A DNA stretch of 64,000 bases from GCA-003244245 sp963822695. Lineage in GTDB: Bacteria > Actinomycetota > Actinomycetes > Mycobacteriales > Pseudonocardiaceae. A program made the translations under genes and the position numbers. The notes below the pieces were generated by a model. That model made no database searches and was not told where the DNA came from. It saw only the letters and a program-made list of their open reading frames with translations. The stretch spans positions 1 to 64,000 of the forward strand of contig CAWGJH010000011.1 in assembly GCA_963822695.1 (NCBI GenBank), given 5' to 3'. This document shows positions 9,101-18,117 of this stretch, piece after piece. The stretch's first letter is position 1; the number at the start of each line of letters is the position of its first letter.

Positions 9101-12100
9101 GGGACGATCTCCCCAGAACCGTGCCGCGGTCTCCACGGCCTTCTGCCGGACCTTCTCGACGGTGTCCTCGCACAAGCGCAGCACTGCCGGCCGGAAGCGG
9201 GACAGCTGCGGTATCACGCTTGACAGACTCCGCAGGGCGGCCAGCCGAACGTTCGGGTCGGGATCGGCGATGGCGCGCTCCAGTGCTGACCCGCTGAACT
9301 CGGCGGCCTCGGACACCAGAACCTCAAGCGCGGCCCGCCGGGCGTCGGCGACCGGATCGTCAGCCACGATTCCGTCCAGGATGGCGACGTACTCCGTTGC
9401 CCGGCTGATCGGGTCGGTCCACGCGGTCAGCGCCGCCACGCGAACGTCGCCATGGTGATCGGTCTGCGCGAGCTTTAAGGCCTCCACCACCTCCGGATCA
9501 TCGCGCCATCGTTGGGCCATAGCCCGGACCGCGGCACACCGCACCTGGGGGTCAGCGTCGCGGATGGCCCTACAGACGGCGTCGAAGGATTTCGGAGCCT
9601 CCGGCCATCGGCCGGCAAGCAACTCGACCCCCGTCTGCCGGACGTCCTCGTTGCTGTCCCGGATGGCGGCGAGGACCCGGTCGAACACCGCCGGCTCCCC
9701 CGCGAAACGGGCCACCACCAAGCGCAAGGCTGAGCGCCGCACCTGCCAGGCTGGATCGGAACAGGCCTGGAGCAAGTGCGCCATCGCCTCCTGTGGGTTC
9801 GCCGAGTCCGACGCCAAGGCGGTGACCGCGGCGTTCCGTACCGCCTGAGCACCATCGCCCCGCAGCGCCTGGATCACCGCCGGCCAGGCACCGGGCACCG
9901 TCGTCGCGTGCTGCGCCAAGGCCTCGACCGCCCGGCCGCGGACGGCCGCGTCGGCGTCCTTGGCGGCACGACGCATCAGATCATGCGCGCGGTCATCGTC
10001 CGGCCAGTTAGTGACCAGCAGGTCGAGACTGGTCCGGCGGACAAAGACTTCCTCGTCGGACAAACCCTCCGCTATGAGTTGAACGGTCGCCGGATCACGT
10101 TTCCAGGACTGCGCAAGCCCCAGCAGAGCGGCCTCGCGCTGTTCCGGGATGCCGCTTCGAACCGTCCCGTGCAGCAGCTCGCGCCCCTGGTCGTCCTTCG
10201 GGAACAACGCCGCTATGAATTGCGCGCCGAGCTTCGCCGCAGGTGGGGTGGTGGTGTACCGCCCGGTCTGGACGAACCAGTCACGAAACGCGGAACGCCC
10301 GGGCCACGCGGAGACGGCGCTCATCGCGGGGAGGACGGTATTCTCGAGGTGCGTCTTGCGGACGTCGTCGCCGAACGACCGCGTCGGCGACCTGAGCAGT
10401 TCGATGATCGCCTGCAGGGTGCGTTCAGCCGCATCAGCTGCGGCGTTCACGTTGCGGATCTCGGCGATGCACTGCGCGGCCAGCGCCACCGCCGCGAGCG
10501 GTCGCCGGTCCAGCGCCGAGGAGCGATGAGTGCCGGTGCTGGTGAGCAGATGATCGACGAGTCGGGTGGCCACCGTCGCATCGACCATGCCGGCGATCAG
10601 CCGGAGCACTTCGGCCCAGGCCGGGTCCTCGCTGCGTGGGACGAACACCTGCTCGATCAGGTCATCCTCGGATAGGGTACGGGCCTTCTCGAACCGGTTG
10701 ACGATGTCGCTGGCACTGAAGTACTCCAACAGCGCGCGATGGACGAAACCGTACACGCTGGAGCCGTACCGGGCGAAGATGAAATTGCGCTCGCGCAGCT
10801 GCTTGACCATCGCGGTGCTGATCGCGGCCGCCTTCGCCGGCTCGTACCAGAAACGCTCGATCAGATAACTCTCAATGTCCTGAAACAGGTCGGTCTCGGC
10901 CAGGTTGTTGCCGGCGGACCCATGACTTCCCTCTTGCATCCGGATGGCGAGTTTGCGGAGGAGTTCCTTCTTGTCGTCCTCGCGGATGACGTCCGCGTCG
11001 ATGTTTTCGTCCATCAGATGCTTGTTGACGTCCCAGTGCTGCACGAGCACACCGGCCGCGTGGTCGTACACCTTCCAGCGTTCCCGGGGCAGCTCCTGAT
11101 GTTTGCCGATGATCGCGAGGATGGTCAGCAGCAGAGGGTTGCCGGCCAGTTCCCGGATCGGCGGGGAGTCGGTGATCGCACGGGTGAGTCGCTCCCGGCG
11201 CATCTCGGCCGCGCCCGGTCGGTCGTGCAGGGCAAGTTCGTACCAGCTGCGCAGGAAGGTATCAATCTTGTCGGGGTCGAGGTCCTGCACGGTGTAGTGC
11301 ACGAAGTCCGCATCCCGGAGGACGCGTGGCCGGTAGCCGACCGACCGGGAGGTGACCACGACCCGGGTGAGTGGGAATTGGGCGGCGAATCCCGCGATGC
11401 GGCGGGACACGGTCTCGCGCAACCGTGGCTCGAAGATCTCGTCCAGGCCATCGAAGATGACCAACGCGCGCCCGTCGTCGCGCAGGTAGGATTCGGCTGT
11501 CTCTCGCTCCATCCCGAGGCCGTCTGTGCGCTTGCGGTAGTCGAGGTAGTCGCTGAAAGTCTCGTACTCGCCGCAGTTCAGCGCGTAGTCGCGCAGCTCT
11601 ATCAGGATCGGCCGCCAGCCCTCGAGCGCGGCCAGAGCCGCCGGGGTGCGCCGTTCGGCCAGGGCCAGCGCCAGGTACCGGGCGAGCGTCGATTTGCCAG
11701 CGCCTGGATCGCCGAGTAGCACGCAGGCCCGGGCGAGCGGCGCGGCCAGCGCGTCGAAGGCACCCCATGCCGGTCGGCGCTGGTATGACTCGCGTGCCTG
11801 GTCCACCAGCTGCCTGTCTAGCCCGCGCGGCAGCTCCGAGCTGGTTGGGTCGGCCGCTTCCTCAAGTTTGCGGGCCAGTTCTTTGGGCAACTCGGTGTCT
11901 GGCATGTCCTCCCGGACATCGGGTTCGACGAAGACGTCCCGCAACGCGATCTGCAGATGCTCATCGCGGTCCGGCGGGGTCAGTGCCTCGAGATCGAGAC
12001 GGCGGTATTCCTCTACCAGGCGGTTGCAGTAGGCCTCCCACGCAGTATTCGCACCCACGGTGATCCCGTGCCGGTCTTGCAAGTGTCGGCTCACCGCCTC

Positions 12101-12604
12101 GGCGACCTTGGCACGGAGATCCTCCCTCGACGTGAATCTGTCGCACACATGCGCATCGAGGACGCGGTCGCGGAACTCCTTAATCCGCGCCAAGTCCTCG
12201 TCCTGGGCCGAGTGCGGCCACAGCGCATCGTCGTCAAGCACAAATATCAGCCGGGGGATGCCGGCCTCACCCGCCGCGCGGTACTCCAGTTCAGTGATCG
12301 AGGTATGCCCACCAGCCGGTACGAACCCGTACCGCCAAGCCAGGACACCGATGTAGATGTCGGCCGACCGCACGTCATCCAGGCATCGATCGACTGGCCG
12401 CTCCTCGCCCGCGGTGTACGTCTCCATGGCGATGTCGTCCAGGCCCATCCGCTGCAGGGCAAACCGGATCACACCACGGCAATCCTTGAGATCCTGGTAA
12501 GTCGAGGAGACGTAAACCCGAGGAGAGCGTGCTGAGGCCGCTTCGGCGCGTGGTGCGGACATTGTGCGATTCTTACGGGACAACGACCTGTCGGAAGAAC
12601 TCAT
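6197..12604 (-). CDS. DUF4062 - NACHT NTPase - HEAT-repeat giant protein (STAND-type, putative defence)
   Basis: From the ATG at 12604 (GAGGGTG upstream; a GTG at 12622 is an alternative) the protein has 2135 residues. Residues about 27-175 form a DUF4062 domain ('SPRVYVSSTYQDLKDCRG', 'SADIYIGVLAWRYGFVP'). A NACHT-type NTPase follows, with Walker A 'LLGDPGAGKSTLARYL' (about 297-312), Walker B 'ALVIFDGLDEI' (about 380-390), 'VVVTSRSVGYRP' and 'ELAGNPLLLTILAIIG'. From about residue 780 to the end are roughly forty HEAT-like units of 31-34 residues with recurring 'DxxVRxAAxxxLxxRWPDD' patterns. NACHT STAND proteins (bNACHT, Avs and relatives) sense phage products through C-terminal repeats and activate an N-terminal effector; here DUF4062 is the candidate effector or signalling domain. 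It sits alone beside a plasmid-like module. The immune role is inferred. Confidence 0.88.
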   Translation of the reverse strand: MSSSDRSLSRKNRTMSAPRAEAASARSPRVYVSSTYQDLKDCRGVIRFALQRMGLDDIAMETYTAGEERPVDRCLDDVRSADIYIGVLAWRYGFVPAGGHTSITELEYRAAGEAGIPRLIFVLDDDALWPHSAQDEDLARIKEFRDRVLDAHVCDRFTSREDLRAKVAEAVSRHLQDRHGITVGANTAWEAYCNRLVEEYRRLDLEALTPPDRDEHLQIALRDVFVEPDVREDMPDTELPKELARKLEEAADPTSSELPRGLDRQLVDQARESYQRRPAWGAFDALAAPLARACVLLGDPGAGKSTLARYLALALAERRTPAALAALEGWRPILIELRDYALNCGEYETFSDYLDYRKRTDGLGMERETAESYLRDDGRALVIFDGLDEIFEPRLRETVSRRIAGFAAQFPLTRVVVTSRSVGYRPRVLRDADFVHYTVQDLDPDKIDTFLRSWYELALHDRPGAAEMRRERLTRAITDSPPIRELAGNPLLLTILAIIGKHQELPRERWKVYDHAAGVLVQHWDVNKHLMDENIDADVIREDDKKELLRKLAIRMQEGSHGSAGNNLAETDLFQDIESYLIERFWYEPAKAAAISTAMVKQLRERNFIFARYGSSVYGFVHRALLEYFSASDIVNRFEKARTLSEDDLIEQVFVPRSEDPAWAEVLRLIAGMVDATVATRLVDHLLTSTGTHRSSALDRRPLAAVALAAQCIAEIRNVNAAADAAERTLQAIIELLRSPTRSFGDDVRKTHLENTVLPAMSAVSAWPGRSAFRDWFVQTGRYTTTPPAAKLGAQFIAALFPKDDQGRELLHGTVRSGIPEQREAALLGLAQSWKRDPATVQLIAEGLSDEEVFVRRTSLDLLVTNWPDDDRAHDLMRRAAKDADAAVRGRAVEALAQHATTVPGAWPAVIQALRGDGAQAVRNAAVTALASDSANPQEAMAHLLQACSDPAWQVRRSALRLVVARFAGEPAVFDRVLAAIRDSNEDVRQTGVELLAGRWPEAPKSFDAVCRAIRDADPQVRCAAVRAMAQRWRDDPEVVEALKLAQTDHHGDVRVAALTAWTDPISRATEYVAILDGIVADDPVADARRAALEVLVSEAAEFSGSALERAIADPDPNVRLAALRSLSSVIPQLSRFRPAVLRLCEDTVEKVRQKAVETAARFWGDRPEVMRILHRAARSQSWQLRRAALESLASRWPDDETWRALRRGRRDPSNWVRYTATTMMASLEQNASEHAAMVEAATTDPDVRTRRWAATLLCAVMVDGTRPPGPAEAVAGCSTIREAALHAVIRSGLDEAAMSDVQAATDDPDPDVRLAAYEIVSARRDAFPDALHLITKSSRDLIPEIRLFGLAALLAAWPDHDEASGARRRGLTDPSAQIRWLALESLILNEPDAPATHHAITAAINDSDGATRRLALDTLSLRWRDLPDTRRSLHAAMHHPEESVRQAVAGALRAAWPDDDLMFNALADCVADPAPNLRVQALRSLATGWPHDGRIRDLLEIARRDHNSDVATAAWELQRQADDNGAFDDARRADLRHPDVVYRRLSAERLARPSSVTDDYSDLFRLGIRDNNPSVRSRIRFALMSAADEQQVQSVLRTASVHPHFGARMINLQVRAARWPDSVESRDAIRQALDDVDYVVRKTALHLLIESDPEAASSLEVAVRSLSDSAWEVRSAAIRLITTYWPEEPGTLDRLASASRDVNLDNRQAALEALVIGWPRHPVTLAALDVAETDVIRSIQDFARRTRMRLQRELRTAKASVADLRSAALERLQRADLCLPDDLASQRAVLELTGSADWWIRGEALWVLARRWPGWSETDLALTRALDDDNEHVRQAAVRTLTGTLPGSSAAVSMLRQSARDPNWSNRYSAVRLLQLWRSPEAQTGLVEAARDQAIEVHFTAVVGLVTGWPADDRTWDALGWAACSPFDGLRHWAYERLSGGVSDAVPDRATLLAARRVPDLLLLATWWGEDPDAAAVLREHLQHHDILRAASLAAVLARSGNDPETRPLLISAAQDECPAVRRIALEGLIRMRDSTWTPAAKNDPDPYLRWMLFRFRSLTDKSPLFSTEIIEILRRNTDSVFSRWLFGIAAVRASAGLLEPAALEEATLGAAYVSPNNAEWLRWLVRVTADPAK

Positions 12605-12732
12605 GCGGGGCACCCTCGGCACGCTCGGAGGAAGCGAAGCTTAACTCAGCGCTTTCCCGCGACCAGCAGACCGTGCACGTCGGCGGTGGGCACGGTGCTC
12701 ATGGACTAAGCCTCTGGGCGAGGCTGACCCAA

Positions 12733-12977
12733 ATGTGTGTCATTCCTCGAGCCTCGTCTGGACCAGCCGCCTGGGCCACAGCTACCACCGAGGACCACCC
12801 CTGATCCTCGAACCCCTACCCGAGGCCCTCGCTCCCGACCGGCCCTCAGTACCGCTACTGATCCCGGCCGACACCGACTGGGAGGGCTCGCGGATCTGGG
12901 CACAGCTGCCCGAACCCGAACCAGAACCGCAACCACCATCGGAACCCGACGGCAGGGACGACATCCCACCGTTCTGA
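12733..12977 (+). pseudogene. C-terminal fragment, possibly of an HNH/13E12-type protein
   Basis: An 80-residue frame reads 'VWTSRLGHSYHRGPPLILEP' and then an acidic, Pro-rich tail 'PEPEPEPQPPSEPDGRDDIP'. This resembles the C-terminal end of DUF222/HNH (13E12-type) proteins common in actinobacteria. No N-terminal part precedes it and there is no ribosome binding site, so it is read as a relic. Family assignment is tentative. Confidence 0.35.
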
Positions 12978-13123
12978 TGCGAACCGCTACCACGGTCCTC
13001 ACCGTGCGCAGCCATTGTGTACCCTCACCCCCTGCTCGCGGCTCGCGTGCGGACAAGGTGCTGGCCTGCGGGGGGTAGAGGGTGCCAGACCTGGAGTCGG
13101 CGTCACACGGAGGGAAATCTCGT

Positions 13124-14035
13124 ATGCACCACCGCATCGTGAATGGTCCCCGCCACGCGGTGAACAGTCCTCGCTGCGGGGCCCGCGCTGTTGCGACGGC
13201 GGCCCGCGCTGTTGTGACGGGAGCCACTATGGCGTCGGCCGCTGCTGTGGCGTTGGTCGCTGCGCTGGTGCCCGGCACCGCAGCGGCCGCAGGCCCGGCC
13301 TGGGCACCTGCGGCACAGTCCACCATTCACCCTGGAGTGATGACCGTCACCAACGGTGGCGATTGCACCGCGAACTTCATTTTCTACAATGCCACTGACG
13401 TGTTCATCGGGCAGGCCGCGCACTGCGCCGGCACCGGAGCTCCGACCGAGACCAGCGGCTGCACCGCTGGCACCAAGCCGCTGGGCACGCCAGTCACCAT
13501 CGCCGGGGCCAGCAAGCCGGGCACGCTGGTGTACAGCTCGTGGATCACCATGGCTCAGCGCGGCGAGAAAGATGCCAACACCTGCGACTTCAATGATCTC
13601 GCGCTCGTCAAGATCGACCGGGCTGATCTGGGCAAGGTCAACCCGAGCGTGCCTTTCTTCGGCGGACCGACCAGTATCGCCACTGGTCCTGCCGCCGTCG
13701 GTGAAGGAGTATTGACCTACGGCAACTCGCCGTTGCGGGCCGGAATCAGCGCGCTGTCCCCGAAGGAGGGGGTCATCATCCGCGACGAAGGCGATGGCTG
13801 GTCGCACATCTGCTACACCGCGACACCCGGCGTCCCCGGTGACTCGGGTAGCGCTGTCCTGACTAAAGACGGCAAGGCACTGGGTGTGTTGACCAGCCTG
13901 GCGGTGGCTCCGCTCGCTGGCAGCAACGGCGTCGGCGACCTGTCCCGAGAGCTGGACTACCTCAATGCCCATGGTGGCCTAGGCGCCGTCTCGCTGGCGC
14001 TAGGCACCGAACCCTTCCACTCTCTGTTCCCCTAG
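13124..14035 (+). CDS. Secreted trypsin-like serine protease
   Basis: The ATG at 13124 is chosen because GGAGGG lies ten bases upstream; the product is 303 residues. An Arg-rich N-region and a hydrophobic stretch at about 34-55 ending in 'PGTAAAA' form a signal peptide. The chymotrypsin-fold triad is visible: His100 in 'IGQAAHC', Asp158 in 'DFNDLALVKI' and Ser241 in 'GVPGDSGSAV'. Six Cys residues in the mature part suggest disulfides. It is predicted to act outside the cell as an endopeptidase or peptidase-like adhesin; substrate unknown. The gene stands alone. A short inverted repeat CTAGGG/CCCTAG at 14032-14052 overlaps the stop and may end transcription. Confidence 0.87.
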   Translation: MHHRIVNGPRHAVNSPRCGARAVATAARAVVTGATMASAAAVALVAALVPGTAAAAGPAWAPAAQSTIHPGVMTVTNGGDCTANFIFYNATDVFIGQAAHCAGTGAPTETSGCTAGTKPLGTPVTIAGASKPGTLVYSSWITMAQRGEKDANTCDFNDLALVKIDRADLGKVNPSVPFFGGPTSIATGPAAVGEGVLTYGNSPLRAGISALSPKEGVIIRDEGDGWSHICYTATPGVPGDSGSAVLTKDGKALGVLTSLAVAPLAGSNGVGDLSRELDYLNAHGGLGAVSLALGTEPFHSLFP

Positions 14036-14070
14036 GGATCCTTGGGCCCTAGTCCCACGAGCCCGCCGAG

Positions 14071-14082
14071 CTGCACGTGCAG
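14071..14082. promoter_or_regulatory. 12-bp palindrome upstream of gnd
   Basis: CTGCACGTGCAG is a perfect palindrome lying 51 bases before the chosen gnd start, in the only promoter-sized gap for the gnd-HAD pair. It could be an operator; the binding protein is unknown. Confidence 0.3.
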
Positions 14083-14133
14083 TTCACGGGGGTGTAGGGG
14101 CGGCGCGGCCCGTGGTTGTGTCAAGCTGTTGTT

Positions 14134-15153
14134 GTGCAGTTGGGGATGGTGGGTCTGGGGCGGATGGGCGCGAACATCGTGCGGCGGTTGATGCGCGGTG
14201 GACATGACTGCGTGGTCTATGATGTCAACGAGCAGTCCGTGCGGGAACTGATCGGCGATGGCGCGACCGGCGCGAGTTCGCTGGCAGACTTCGCGGCCAA
14301 GCTGAGCACTCCCCGGGCAGCGTGGATCATGGTTCCGACCGCGCTGGCCGGCCAGATCGTCGAGCAGCTCGCCGCGCACTTCGAACCGGGCGACATCATC
14401 ATTGACGGCGGCAACAGCTATTATCGCGATGACATCGACCGCGCCCGCACGTTGTCCCAGCAGGGTATCCACTACCTCGATGTCGGCACCAGTGGTGGCG
14501 TGTGGGGCGTCGAGCGTGGATACTGCCTGATGATTGGCGGCGACCGGGACGCGATCGAGCACCTCGACCCGATCTTCCAGACGATCGCTCCGGGCGTGGC
14601 GGGCGCGGTCCGCACCCCTGGGCGCGATGGTGAGCCCACGACCGCCGAGCATGGTTACCTGCATTGTGGGCCGCCCGGTGCGGGTCATTTCGTCAAGATG
14701 GTGCACAACGGCATCGAGTATGGCCTGATGGCCGCCTACGCCGAGGGCTTCAACGTGCTGCGCCACGCCAACGTCGGAAGCAGCGAGGCACTGGCCGATG
14801 CGGAGACCGCGCCGCTGCGCGACCCGGAGTGCTACCAGTATGACTTTGACATCCCGCAGATCGCCGAGCTGTGGCGGCGCGGCACCGTGATCGCCTCGTG
14901 GTTGCTCGACCTCACCGCCAGTGCCCTGCATCAGTCACCGCACCTGGATGACTTCAGCGGCCGGGTCTCGGACTCCGGCGAGGGCCGCTGGACGGTGCTG
15001 GCCGCCGTCGAGGAGGGTGTCCCCGCGAACGTGCTGAGCGCCGCGTTGTATGAGCGCTTCAGTTCACGCCGCCAGGACGACTACGGCGATAAGCTGATTT
15101 CAGCGATGCGCAAGGAATTCGGCGGGCACGTCGAACGCCCGACTGGAGAGTGA
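14134..15153 (+). CDS. gnd: 6-phosphogluconate dehydrogenase (decarboxylating), short form
   Basis: The GTG at 14134 gives the usual family N-terminus 'MQLGMVGLGRMGANIVRRLM'; a TTG at 14116 is possible. The product is 339 residues, the length of the short (often NAD-preferring) form rather than the 470-residue classical enzyme. Key segments are the Rossmann glycine motif at 5-11, 'IIDGGNSYY', 'DVGTSGGVWG' and the active-site 'HFVKMVHNGIEYG'. It oxidises 6-phosphogluconate to ribulose 5-phosphate plus CO2 in the cytosolic pentose phosphate pathway. The stop overlaps the region of the next gene's ribosome binding site, so the HAD phosphatase is co-transcribed. Confidence 0.92.
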   Translation: MQLGMVGLGRMGANIVRRLMRGGHDCVVYDVNEQSVRELIGDGATGASSLADFAAKLSTPRAAWIMVPTALAGQIVEQLAAHFEPGDIIIDGGNSYYRDDIDRARTLSQQGIHYLDVGTSGGVWGVERGYCLMIGGDRDAIEHLDPIFQTIAPGVAGAVRTPGRDGEPTTAEHGYLHCGPPGAGHFVKMVHNGIEYGLMAAYAEGFNVLRHANVGSSEALADAETAPLRDPECYQYDFDIPQIAELWRRGTVIASWLLDLTASALHQSPHLDDFSGRVSDSGEGRWTVLAAVEEGVPANVLSAALYERFSSRRQDDYGDKLISAMRKEFGGHVERPTGE

Positions 15154-15155
15154 CC

Positions 15156-15851
15156 ATGGTCTCCGATGCGGCCAGGCACAGCGACGGCGTCCTCGCGATC
15201 CTGTACGACATCGACGGCACGCTGATCACGGCCGGGGGCGCCAGCGCGGTCGCCTGGTGCCGGGCGTTCGCCGACCTCTACCAGATCCCCGTCAACGTCA
15301 ACGAGTTCACCCACGCCGGCATGACCGATCCCGAGGTCGGCCGCCTGACCTTCACTGCCGTGATCGGCCACGACCCCACCCCGCGCGAGCTGGCCCAGGT
15401 GATGGCCAAGCAGCTGGAGCATCTGCCCGCCGCAGTCGCCGAATCCGCCGGCTACCGCGTGCTGCCGGGTGTGGCGCAGCTGCTGCCGTCGCTGGCGCAC
15501 CGGGGTTACCTGCTGGGCTTGACCACCGGTCTCGTCGAGTCCGCGGCGCACATCAAGCTCGCCCGCGGCGACCTCAACAAGTACTTTCATTTCGGTGGGT
15601 ACGGCTCAGACTCACCGGATCGCATCGAGCTGACCCGGCGCGGCATCCAGCGAGCCGGCATGGTGCTCGGCACGCCCGTGGATCCCCACCAAGTCTGGGT
15701 CGTCGGCGATACCCCACTGGACATCGCCGCCGCACACGGTGCTGGCGCCGTCGCGATCGGCGTCGCCAGCGGCGTGTACAGCACCGACGCGCTCCGCGAT
15801 GCCGGCGCGGATCATGTCCTGTCTGCGCTCAGCGACGAGTTCCCGCTGTAG
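15156..15851 (+). CDS. HAD-family phosphatase, phosphoglycolate phosphatase-like
   Basis: The ATG at 15156 is preferred to a GTG at 15150 because GGAGAG lies eight bases before it; the product is 231 residues. HAD motif I is 'YDIDGTLI' with the nucleophilic Asp, motif II 'GLTTG', and motif IV 'WVVGDTPLDIAAA'. A helical cap follows motif I, as in phosphoglycolate phosphatase and beta-phosphoglucomutase groups. It follows gnd with only two bases between, suggesting a sugar-phosphate or damaged-metabolite repair role. Its last 40 bases overlap the convergent pabAB gene. Confidence 0.85.
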   Translation: MVSDAARHSDGVLAILYDIDGTLITAGGASAVAWCRAFADLYQIPVNVNEFTHAGMTDPEVGRLTFTAVIGHDPTPRELAQVMAKQLEHLPAAVAESAGYRVLPGVAQLLPSLAHRGYLLGLTTGLVESAAHIKLARGDLNKYFHFGGYGSDSPDRIELTRRGIQRAGMVLGTPVDPHQVWVVGDTPLDIAAAHGAGAVAIGVASGVYSTDALRDAGADHVLSALSDEFPL

Positions 15852-18016
15852 CGCTCAAGGGTGTGGCAAGGCGGCTCAGCTATCCACGCGGTGTGGATGG
15901 CGAGCGCTCGCAGTGGCGCCAGCGCCTTGAGGATCATCTCGTCGTACTCCGCCTGCGGGTTCGATGCCAGCACAATCGCACCGCCGGCCCCCACGGTGAG
16001 GTCGTCACCGCACCGCACCGCGGTGCGGATGACGATGTTCAGGTCGGCACCGCCGCCCAGGCCGAAGTAGCCCAGGGCACCGGAATAGACCCCGCGCGCT
16101 TCGCTCTCCAACAGGTCGATGATCTCCATGGTGCGGTGCTTGGGCGCCCCCGTCATGGAGCCGCCCGGAAAGCATGCCTGCGCGCAGCGGACCGCGCTCA
16201 CCTCGCGCCGCAGCGTGCCACGGACGGTTGAGACGAGCTGGTGGACCGTCGCGTAAGTCTCGGTCGCCAGGTAGGTCGGCACGCAGATGCTGCCCGTCTC
16301 ACACACCCGGCCCAGGTCGTTGCGCAGCAGATCCACGATCATCAGGTTTTCCGCGCGGGTCTTGGCGCACCGCACAAGCGACGCGCGCAGTTCCTCGTCC
16401 TGCGCCGGGTCGGTACCGCGCGGAGCCGTTCCTTTGATGGGCTTGCTCTCCACGCTGCGGCTACGGTCGACTCGCAGGAAGCGCTCCGGGGACGAGCAGG
16501 CCACCACCAACTTGTCACAGTGCAGGTAGGCGGCGTACGGCGCCGGATTGACCCGGCGCAGCCTGCGGTAGTCAGTGAGCGGGTCCCGCCCCGCAGGAAG
16601 GCGCAGCCGATTGGTCAGGCAGATCTCGTAGCTCTCCCCGGCCTGCAGCTGCCGCTGGCACTCCGCCACGTCAGCGAGGTAGTCACCCTTCGCGCGCACC
16701 AGCCACCGCTCCGGGTCGCCGTCCGGCCACTGCGGGTCCGGGACAGGCGGCGGAGGCTCGGCGGGTGGCAGCACTGCGAGTACTGCCTCGGTCTCCGCCA
16801 GCCACGCCCCAGCGTGCCGTACCGATTCAGCGTCCGCCGTGCTCAACGCCACCAGGTAGGTAACGTCCTGCGCGTGGTCGACGGCAATCAGCCGGTCGGC
16901 GAGCATCCAGACCGCGTCGGGGGTTTGCGCCTGGTGACGGTTGGTAGCGCCACAGTCGGCCTTGAGCTCGTAGCCGAAGTAACCCACGTAGCCGCCGGCG
17001 AGGTCGAACGGCAGTTCCTCGGCACCGTCAACCGGGCGGTCGGCCAGCCGCCGCTCCAGGACGTCGAAGATCGAGCCGTCTTCCCAGAAGGGCTCACGCC
17101 CCGACGCCGCGACGGCCACGGCCCCGTCGGCGAGCCGGTAGGACAGCACCTCGCTGAGCGGTCCCGAGGCGTCTCCGAGGAAGGAGAACCGAGCGTAACC
17201 CTCCACCACCCGGCTGCTGTCCAGCCAGAACGCGTACCGGCTTCGGGAGTGCAGGCCCACGAACACCGACTCTGTGTCGGCCGCGCCCCGCAGCCGCACC
17301 GCGTGAACCCGCAACCGCACTGCTGGTGCACCAGTAGGGGTGGCGGGCTCAGCCGCAGGGCTGGGCTCCAGCCCGGGTTCGACAGAACGGGGTTCGACAG
17401 AACGGGGTGGCAGGGGTCTTACCCTGCGTCTAGGCCGCCGGCTCAGCCGCCGGAAGTTCTCGAACAGCTCGAAGCCGTACTCGGTGGCAACCGACTCGGG
17501 GTGAAACTGCACACCCCAGTGCGGGCGCTCCCGGTGGCGCACCGCCATCACCACGCCGTCCTCCGCCCACGCTGTGGGCACTAGCACCCGCGGCAACGGC
17601 TCGGCAATGCACAGCGAGTGGTAACGCACGGCCGCGAACTCCTGCGGGATCCCCTCGAACAGGTCCCGCCCGTCGTGCCGCACCCGGGTCACGTGACCGT
17701 GCCGGGGCTGCGGCGCCCGCCGTACCTCAGCCCCCGCCAGCTGCCCGATGCCCTGATGCCCCAGACACACCCCCAGGGCGGGCAGGCCGCAGGTCAGCGC
17801 GGACCGCGAGTGGCCAAAGTCGCGCTTGCGGCCCGGGTGGCCCGGCCCCGGTGAGATCACGATATTGTCGAACTCGCGCAGGTCGAGCCCTGCCCACGCG
17901 GCATCGTCGTTGCGGAGCACATCCGGCTGCCTGCCGTTGACGGTCGCGAGCAGCTGCACGATATTGTGCGTGTACGAGTCATAGTTGTCGATCACGAGCG
18001 TCCGCACGGATCCCAC
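15812..18016 (-). CDS. pabAB: Aminodeoxychorismate synthase, fused PabA-PabB
   Basis: 734 residues. The N-terminal glutamine amidotransferase (1-200) has 'DNYDSYTHN', oxyanion 'SPGPGHPG', nucleophile Cys84 in 'GVCLGHQG' and 'FHPESVATEYG'. A Pro/Glu-rich linker with 'RSVEP' repeats joins it to the PabB chorismate-binding half (about 235-730), which shows 'SPERFLRVD', 'PIKGTAPRG', 'AQACFPGGSMTGAPK' and 'GYFGLGGGADLNIVIRTAVR'. It makes 4-amino-4-deoxychorismate for p-aminobenzoate. Fusions serve folate synthesis or PABA-primed antibiotics; with no other biosynthetic genes around, folate supply is more likely. It stands alone and its 3' end overlaps the HAD gene on the other strand. Confidence 0.93.
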   Translation of the reverse strand: MGSVRTLVIDNYDSYTHNIVQLLATVNGRQPDVLRNDDAAWAGLDLREFDNIVISPGPGHPGRKRDFGHSRSALTCGLPALGVCLGHQGIGQLAGAEVRRAPQPRHGHVTRVRHDGRDLFEGIPQEFAAVRYHSLCIAEPLPRVLVPTAWAEDGVVMAVRHRERPHWGVQFHPESVATEYGFELFENFRRLSRRPRRRVRPLPPRSVEPRSVEPGLEPSPAAEPATPTGAPAVRLRVHAVRLRGAADTESVFVGLHSRSRYAFWLDSSRVVEGYARFSFLGDASGPLSEVLSYRLADGAVAVAASGREPFWEDGSIFDVLERRLADRPVDGAEELPFDLAGGYVGYFGYELKADCGATNRHQAQTPDAVWMLADRLIAVDHAQDVTYLVALSTADAESVRHAGAWLAETEAVLAVLPPAEPPPPVPDPQWPDGDPERWLVRAKGDYLADVAECQRQLQAGESYEICLTNRLRLPAGRDPLTDYRRLRRVNPAPYAAYLHCDKLVVACSSPERFLRVDRSRSVESKPIKGTAPRGTDPAQDEELRASLVRCAKTRAENLMIVDLLRNDLGRVCETGSICVPTYLATETYATVHQLVSTVRGTLRREVSAVRCAQACFPGGSMTGAPKHRTMEIIDLLESEARGVYSGALGYFGLGGGADLNIVIRTAVRCGDDLTVGAGGAIVLASNPQAEYDEMILKALAPLRALAIHTAWIAEPPCHTLERYSGNSSLSADRT

Positions 18017-18117
18017 ACTTTCTCGGTGCGCACCCCGGCGAGTATCCGGCCGACATCGTGACCGTGGTCAACCCCGCCCGGGAGCTCGGGCTCCCCGGCG
18101 CGGATGCGCTGCCGCGG

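Noticed and set aside
7000..10700. Long plus-strand frames opposite the HEAT repeats (e.g. 9776-10675)
   Set aside because: GC-rich codon bias opens shadow frames; the minus-strand HEAT pattern explains the whole stretch.
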